Shown here piece after piece: positions 6,932 through 9,227 of a stretch of DNA of 9,227 bases. The translations under genes and the position numbers were made by a program. The stretch is taken from assembly GCA_937888765.1 (NCBI GenBank), contig CALASU010000304.1, forward strand, positions 1 to 9,227. Direction: 5' to 3'. The first letter of the stretch is position 1. Every line of letters starts with the position of its first letter. The notes below the pieces were generated by a model. That model did no database searches and was not told where the DNA came from. It saw only the letters and a list, made by a program, of their open reading frames with translations. The DNA comes from an uncultured Clostridia bacterium. GTDB lineage: Bacteria; Bacillota; Clostridia; Lachnospirales; Anaerotignaceae.

Positions 6932-6987
6932 AGTATAACGGATAGTATTTAAGAAAAAAGCATGGAAATATTTAAGATTTTCTTAAG
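6932..6987 (-). promoter_or_regulatory. Promoter and possible autoregulation site of the two-component operon
   Basis: A -10 box TATACT (6937-6932, minus) lies about 30 bases before the regulator start. The -35 position has only CTTTTT, a poor match, as in promoters that need an activator. Upstream, TATTTAAGA (plus-strand reading) occurs at 6946-6954 and again at 6969-6977, about two helical turns apart. The second copy is part of a perfect inverted repeat TTAAGA-TTT-TCTTAA (6972-6986). This arrangement fits binding of an OmpR-type regulator at the -35 region. That reading is inferred, not shown. Confidence 0.4.
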
Positions 6988-7023
6988 GGAAGAATAAAAT
7001 TACTCGGATTGTAAATGGTTTTA

Positions 7024-7052
7024 TTGACAAAATGAGAAGCGTTTGTTATGAT
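7024..7052 (+). promoter_or_regulatory. Near-consensus promoter of the antitoxin RNA
   Basis: TTGACA (7024-7029, perfect -35), exactly 17 bp, then TATGAT (7047-7052, 5 of 6), with TG at 7044-7045 giving an extended -10. No ribosome binding site or credible coding frame follows, so the product is a non-coding RNA. It is the best promoter in the window. Confidence 0.85.
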
Positions 7053-7097
7053 GAAAACAGAAAAAGATTGCCGCCTTTCGTACGGTGGTTAGTCTAA

Positions 7098-7117
7098 TCG
7101 TATGTAACCAAAGCAGT
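7098..7117 (+). repeat. Direct repeat copy in the antitoxin RNA (DRb-like)
   Basis: TCGTATGTAACCA directly followed by AAGCAGT. The partner copy is at 7222-7242, with one extra T between the two parts. Because the two RNAs run in opposite directions, the repeat lets the antitoxin pair with the toxin mRNA in a second place away from their overlap. Confidence 0.8.
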
Positions 7118-7119
7118 TT

Positions 7120-7160
7120 GGCCGTCTGATTTCCCCAAATCAGGCGGTCACTTTTTATTT
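7120..7160 (+). terminator. Intrinsic terminator of the antitoxin RNA
   Basis: A stem of 13 pairs including two wobble pairs, 7120-7132 with 7137-7149, with a CCCC loop is followed by CACTTTTTATTT. The T-run exists on the plus side only. On the minus side the stem is followed by CAAACTGC, so the toxin mRNA probably reads through it, unlike the two-way terminator of pAD1 par. Confidence 0.8.
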
Positions 7161-7235
7161 CTTCAAGTCATTTACAAGAGAAATAACTCCGATGATTACA
7201 AGACAGAATGTAAATAAGCCCTCGTATGTAACCAT
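7155..7235 (-). CDS. 26-residue holin-like membrane toxin peptide (type I toxin)
   Basis: A 26-codon gene starting MVTYEGLF, with one hydrophobic span at about residues 7-20 (LFTFCLVIIGVISL) and a polar, charged tail VNDLKK. The opening MVTYE and this layout match the putative holin-like toxin (Hol_Tox) peptides of Firmicutes, which insert in the membrane and stop growth when overproduced. A perfect ribosome binding site AAAGGAGGTGA lies upstream, with nine bases from AGGAGG to the ATG, but it is buried in a hairpin (7240-7263). The neighbours give the role: an antisense RNA converges from the plus strand, and a direct repeat overlaps the start codon. The peptide is too short for standard gene callers. 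The family assignment rests on recognition by eye. The gene structure is well supported. Confidence 0.82.
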   Translation of the reverse strand: MVTYEGLFTFCLVIIGVISLVNDLKK

Positions 7236-7242
7236 AAGCAGT
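7222..7242 (-). repeat. Direct repeat copy over the toxin start codon (DRa-like)
   Basis: This is the second copy of the repeat at 7098-7117: TCGTATGTAACCA, an extra T, then AAGCAGT (plus-strand reading). The extra T (7235) is the complement of the A of the toxin ATG. Pairing with the antitoxin RNA would therefore cover the whole start region and leave just that A bulged. Confidence 0.8.
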
Positions 7243-7263
7243 CACCTCCTTTCGGAAGTGACT
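7240..7263 (-). promoter_or_regulatory. Hairpin hiding the toxin ribosome binding site
   Basis: In the toxin mRNA, AGTCACTTCC, a GAAA loop, and GGAGGTGACT form a 10-bp stem with one G-U pair, closed by a C-GAAA-G tetraloop. The GGAGG of the ribosome binding site is fully inside the stem. Such internal locking is known for type I toxin mRNAs (for example fst and tisB) and keeps translation low even without the antitoxin. Confidence 0.75.
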
Positions 7264-7294
7264 AACCACCAGACGACAATCCTGTGAATATGGT

Positions 7295-7300
7295 ATCATA
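7295..7300 (-). promoter_or_regulatory. -10 box of the toxin promoter
   Basis: TATGAT on the minus strand, followed after 13 bases by GATTGTCGTC. On the plus strand the antitoxin has the same TATGAT, 13 bases and GATTGCCGCC. I see no good -35 at 16-18 bp (AAATCT or similar). An alternative is TTGCTG (7318-7313), 17 bp, TACCAT (7295-7290). Either way the toxin promoter looks weaker than the antitoxin promoter. Confidence 0.5.
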
Positions 7301-7334
7301 AAAGAGATTTTTCAGCAAGATTTTACACTATATA

Positions 7335-7368
7335 AAAACGGCGAAAACCATTGGGTTTTCGCCGTTTT
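7335..7368 (-). terminator. Terminator of the nrdD-nrdG operon
   Basis: A perfect 15-bp stem, 7335-7349 (AAAACGGCGAAAACC) with 7354-7368, has a four-base loop and starts four bases after the nrdG stop on the minus strand. A T-run follows (CGTTTTTATA on the minus strand). The plus strand also has a short T-run, so it can work both ways and shields nrdG from the toxin region. Confidence 0.9.
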
Positions 7369-7372
7369 GCTG

Positions 7373-7882
7373 TTAAAAATATTTCGCTTCTTCCCAAAGC
7401 ACGATGGTATCTGCTTCGAGGGATTTTTTTACGTCTATGGTGCGCTGGTTGCGGCTGCCCTTGAACCGTAACTCTAAAGAGCGTTCTGCAAGGAGAAAGG
7501 GCCCGTCAATCAGGACATCGATTTCTCTGAGCAGGGCAATGCGGTCAGCATTGTTTTCTGCAAGCAGGGCTTCCCATGTGTAGCCTGTATATGCCCATAC
7601 GCTTAAGCCAAGTCTGTGCGCACCCTCTGCAAGCAGTCGGCAGGGGACAGGCTGTAAAAACGGTTCGCCGCCCGAAAGCGTGATGCCGTCCAGCAGAGGA
7701 TTTTCTGCCAGTACTGCAAGAATATCCTCTGTTTCTGCCCAGAACCCGCCTGCGGGATCATGGGTCTGCGGATTATGGCAGCCTTCGCAGTGATGCGGGC
7801 AGCCCTGTGTGAATATGGTCAGGCGAAGACCGGGGCCGTCTACGATAGAATCCCCGGTAATGCCGCTTACGCTGAATTTCAT
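7373..7882 (-). CDS. nrdG: Anaerobic ribonucleotide reductase activating protein (radical SAM)
   Basis: A 169-residue radical-SAM activase that uses a 4Fe-4S cluster and S-adenosylmethionine to place the glycyl radical on NrdD under anaerobic conditions. The cluster motif is Cys28-x3-Cys32-x2-Cys35 (GCPHHCEGCHNP), and the SAM-binding GGEP follows at 71-74 in ITLSGGEPFLQP. The opening SGITGDSIVDGPGLRLTIFTQ is typical for NrdG. Length is normal and no extra ferredoxin domain is present. It lies 32 bases after the nrdD stop in the same operon. Its own ribosome binding site is weak (AGAAG on the minus strand), so translation may depend partly on nrdD. The start at 7882 matches the family's usual N-terminus. 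Confidence 0.96.
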   Translation of the reverse strand: MKFSVSGITGDSIVDGPGLRLTIFTQGCPHHCEGCHNPQTHDPAGGFWAETEDILAVLAENPLLDGITLSGGEPFLQPVPCRLLAEGAHRLGLSVWAYTGYTWEALLAENNADRIALLREIDVLIDGPFLLAERSLELRFKGSRNQRTIDVKKSLEADTIVLWEEAKYF

Positions 7883-7914
7883 GCTATCTATCTTCTTTCA
7901 AAGGCAATCGTGTA

Positions 7915-9227
7915 TCAGTTTTCTTTGGGTGTCAGTTTTACTTCCGCAACAACGGAATGTTTTACACGGTCACGCACTTCTGCGCGTTTTGCGTTATTGA
8001 AGCGGTCCAGTGTGCCAACAAGGTAGCCTGTGATACGTCTGATGCGGTGGAAACCATATTCACCGTCGCTTTCCTTTCTGCCGCATTTGGGGCAGGTATC
8101 GCCGATGATGCCGTTATAGCCGCATACGGGGTCACGGTCAACAGGATGGTTGATAGAGCCGTAGCCGATGCCCTGCGTTTTCATGTAGCGGATGACTTTT
8201 TCAAATGCATCCAGATTTGTGCTGGGGTCGCCGTCCAGTTCTACATATGTGATATGACCTGCGTTTGTCAGTGCATGATAAGGTGCTTCGAGCTGAATTT
8301 TCTTATAGGCACTGATAGGGTAATGTACAGGGATATGGAAGCTGTTTGTGTAGTATTCTCTGTCTGTAACACCTTCGATCGCGCCGAAACGCTCTTTGTC
8401 GATGCGGACAAATCTGCCGGAAAGACCTTCGGCGGGAGTTGCCAGCAGGGAGAAGTTCATTTTGTGCTGTTCAGACAGATCATCCATACGTTTTCTCATA
8501 TGCTTGATAATATCCAGACCCAGATTCTGTGCAACATCGCTTTCGCCGTGGTGTACGCCGATCAGGGCTTTCAGAGCTTCTGCCAGGCCGATGAAGCCTA
8601 CGGAAAGCGTACCGTGTTTGAGTACTTCACGCACTTCGTCTTCTAGGTTCAGCTTTTCGCTGTCGATCCATACGCCTTCGCCCATCAGGAAAGGATAGTT
8701 GTGTACCTTTTTCTTTGCCTGAATTTCAAAGCGTTCCAGAAGCTGTTCTGCAACCAGATCAATCTTTTTATCCAGTTCTGCGAAGAACCATTCGATATCT
8801 TTATCTGCCTGAATGGCAATACGGGGCAGGTTGATACTGGAGAAGCTCAGATTCCCTCTGCCCAGTGTGATTTCGCGTTCGGGATCATGCACGTTGCCGA
8901 TAACACGAGTACGGCAGCCCATATAAGCGATTTCTGTTTCGGGATGGCCTTCTTTGTAGTACTGCAGATTGAAGGGTGCATCCTGGAAAGAAAAGTTAGG
9001 GAACAGTCTTTTTGCGCTGACACGGCAAGCCAGCTTGAACAGATCGTAGTTGGGTTCGCCGGGGTTGAAGTTGATGCCTTCCTTCACGCGGAAGATCTGG
9101 ATGGGGAAGATGGCTGTTTCGCCATTACCCAGACCAGCTTCTGTTACCAGCAGGATGTTTTTCATGATCATGCGGCCTTCTGTGGAGGTATCCATACCAT
9201 AGTTGATGGAGGAGAAGGGGGTCTGTG
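7915..9227 (-). CDS. nrdD: Anaerobic ribonucleoside-triphosphate reductase, C-terminal part (gene runs off the window)
   Basis: The last 436 residues of a class III reductase, which makes dNTPs from NTPs without oxygen. The frame is open to the right edge and reads QTPFSSINYG just before the first in-window ATG, so that ATG (9195) is internal and the gene continues outside. Visible hallmarks are TEAGLGNGETAIFPIQIFRVKEG, FKLACRVSAKRLFPNF, the metal-site region DPVCGYNGIIGDTCPKCGR (visible Cys368, Cys378, Cys381), and the glycyl-radical motif RRITGYLVGTLDRFNN, whose glycine is visible residue 400 (8026-8028). Activated by NrdG, encoded next. The ATP-cone and N-terminal parts are not in the window. 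One point to note is an Asp where a fourth zinc cysteine might be expected (365). Confidence 0.97.
   Translation of the reverse strand, partial: QTPFSSINYGMDTSTEGRMIMKNILLVTEAGLGNGETAIFPIQIFRVKEGINFNPGEPNYDLFKLACRVSAKRLFPNFSFQDAPFNLQYYKEGHPETEIAYMGCRTRVIGNVHDPEREITLGRGNLSFSSINLPRIAIQADKDIEWFFAELDKKIDLVAEQLLERFEIQAKKKVHNYPFLMGEGVWIDSEKLNLEDEVREVLKHGTLSVGFIGLAEALKALIGVHHGESDVAQNLGLDIIKHMRKRMDDLSEQHKMNFSLLATPAEGLSGRFVRIDKERFGAIEGVTDREYYTNSFHIPVHYPISAYKKIQLEAPYHALTNAGHITYVELDGDPSTNLDAFEKVIRYMKTQGIGYGSINHPVDRDPVCGYNGIIGDTCPKCGRKESDGEYGFHRIRRITGYLVGTLDRFNNAKRAEVRDRVKHSVVAEVKLTPKEN

Larger units (their letters stand above)
7059..7160 (+). ncRNA. Antitoxin RNA of a type I toxin-antitoxin locus
   Basis: A predicted RNA of about 100 nt running from about 7059 (seven bases after the -10) to the T-run after the terminator hairpin. 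It has a 5' hairpin (CCGCC 7071-7075 with GGTGG 7084-7088) and then a single-stranded part. That part carries TCGTATGTAACCA plus AAGCAGT (7098-7117), which is complementary to the toxin start-codon region apart from one bulged base. The terminator stem comes last. It runs convergent to the toxin mRNA and overlaps its last codon and 3' untranslated region. This is the plan of RNA II of the pAD1 par locus. Its exact ends and activity are inferred. Confidence 0.75.

Noticed and set aside
7048..7095. Small plus-strand frame starting ATGATGAAA inside the antitoxin unit
   Set aside because: Its ATG lies within the -10 box of the promoter, so it cannot be in the transcript, and there is no ribosome binding site.
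7957..8646. A 229-codon plus-strand frame opposite nrdD
   Set aside because: Antisense shadow of nrdD with no ribosome binding site or recognisable domain. The same applies to frames opposite the kinase at 4979-5275 and 5615-5980.

Overview
The window looks like chromosomal DNA from an anaerobic, low-to-moderate-GC Firmicute of the class Clostridia, probably Lachnospirales-like. I infer this from three things: near-perfect AGGAGG ribosome binding sites, an oxygen-sensitive class III ribonucleotide reductase (nrdD-nrdG), and the sequence style of AlaRS and of the VanS/VanR-like two-component pair. I cannot fix the genus. No phage, IS or plasmid backbone genes are visible.

Layout. At the left edge a minus-strand gene starts and leaves the window (about 1-10). 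It is divergent from a short plus-strand operon: an ArsC/Spx-like thioredoxin-fold protein (134-469) and a carbon-nitrogen hydrolase of the Nit2/omega-amidase type (496-1296). That operon converges on alaS (1441-4083, minus). The space between them holds palindromes and two terminators that cross each other. Upstream of alaS (4084-4345) lies a run of GC-rich palindromes, including a 92-bp element that folds like a three-way junction, followed by the terminator of a minus-strand operon. That operon is a response regulator (6202-6900) and a histidine kinase (4346-6205), joined by an ATGA overlap. The right end holds the minus-strand operon nrdD (5' part outside the window) and nrdG, ending in a strong terminator at 7335-7368.

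The most interesting part is the stretch 7020-7320, between the regulator gene and nrdG. It contains an unannotated-looking type I toxin-antitoxin locus. A 26-residue single-membrane-span peptide of the putative holin-like toxin type is encoded at 7155-7235 (minus). Its ribosome binding site is locked in a 10-bp GAAA-capped hairpin. A convergent plus-strand RNA of about 100 nt (about 7059-7160) has a near-consensus promoter and an intrinsic terminator. A 20/21-nt direct repeat lets this RNA pair with the toxin start codon as well as with the toxin 3' end, the plan known from the Enterococcus pAD1 par (fst) system. The two transcription units are also mirror images at their 5' ends (same -10, same spacing, same leader words).

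The metabolic genes (alaS, nrdDG, Nit-like hydrolase) are ordinary housekeeping functions. The two-component system has no obvious target gene beside it, apart from itself and the toxin locus.
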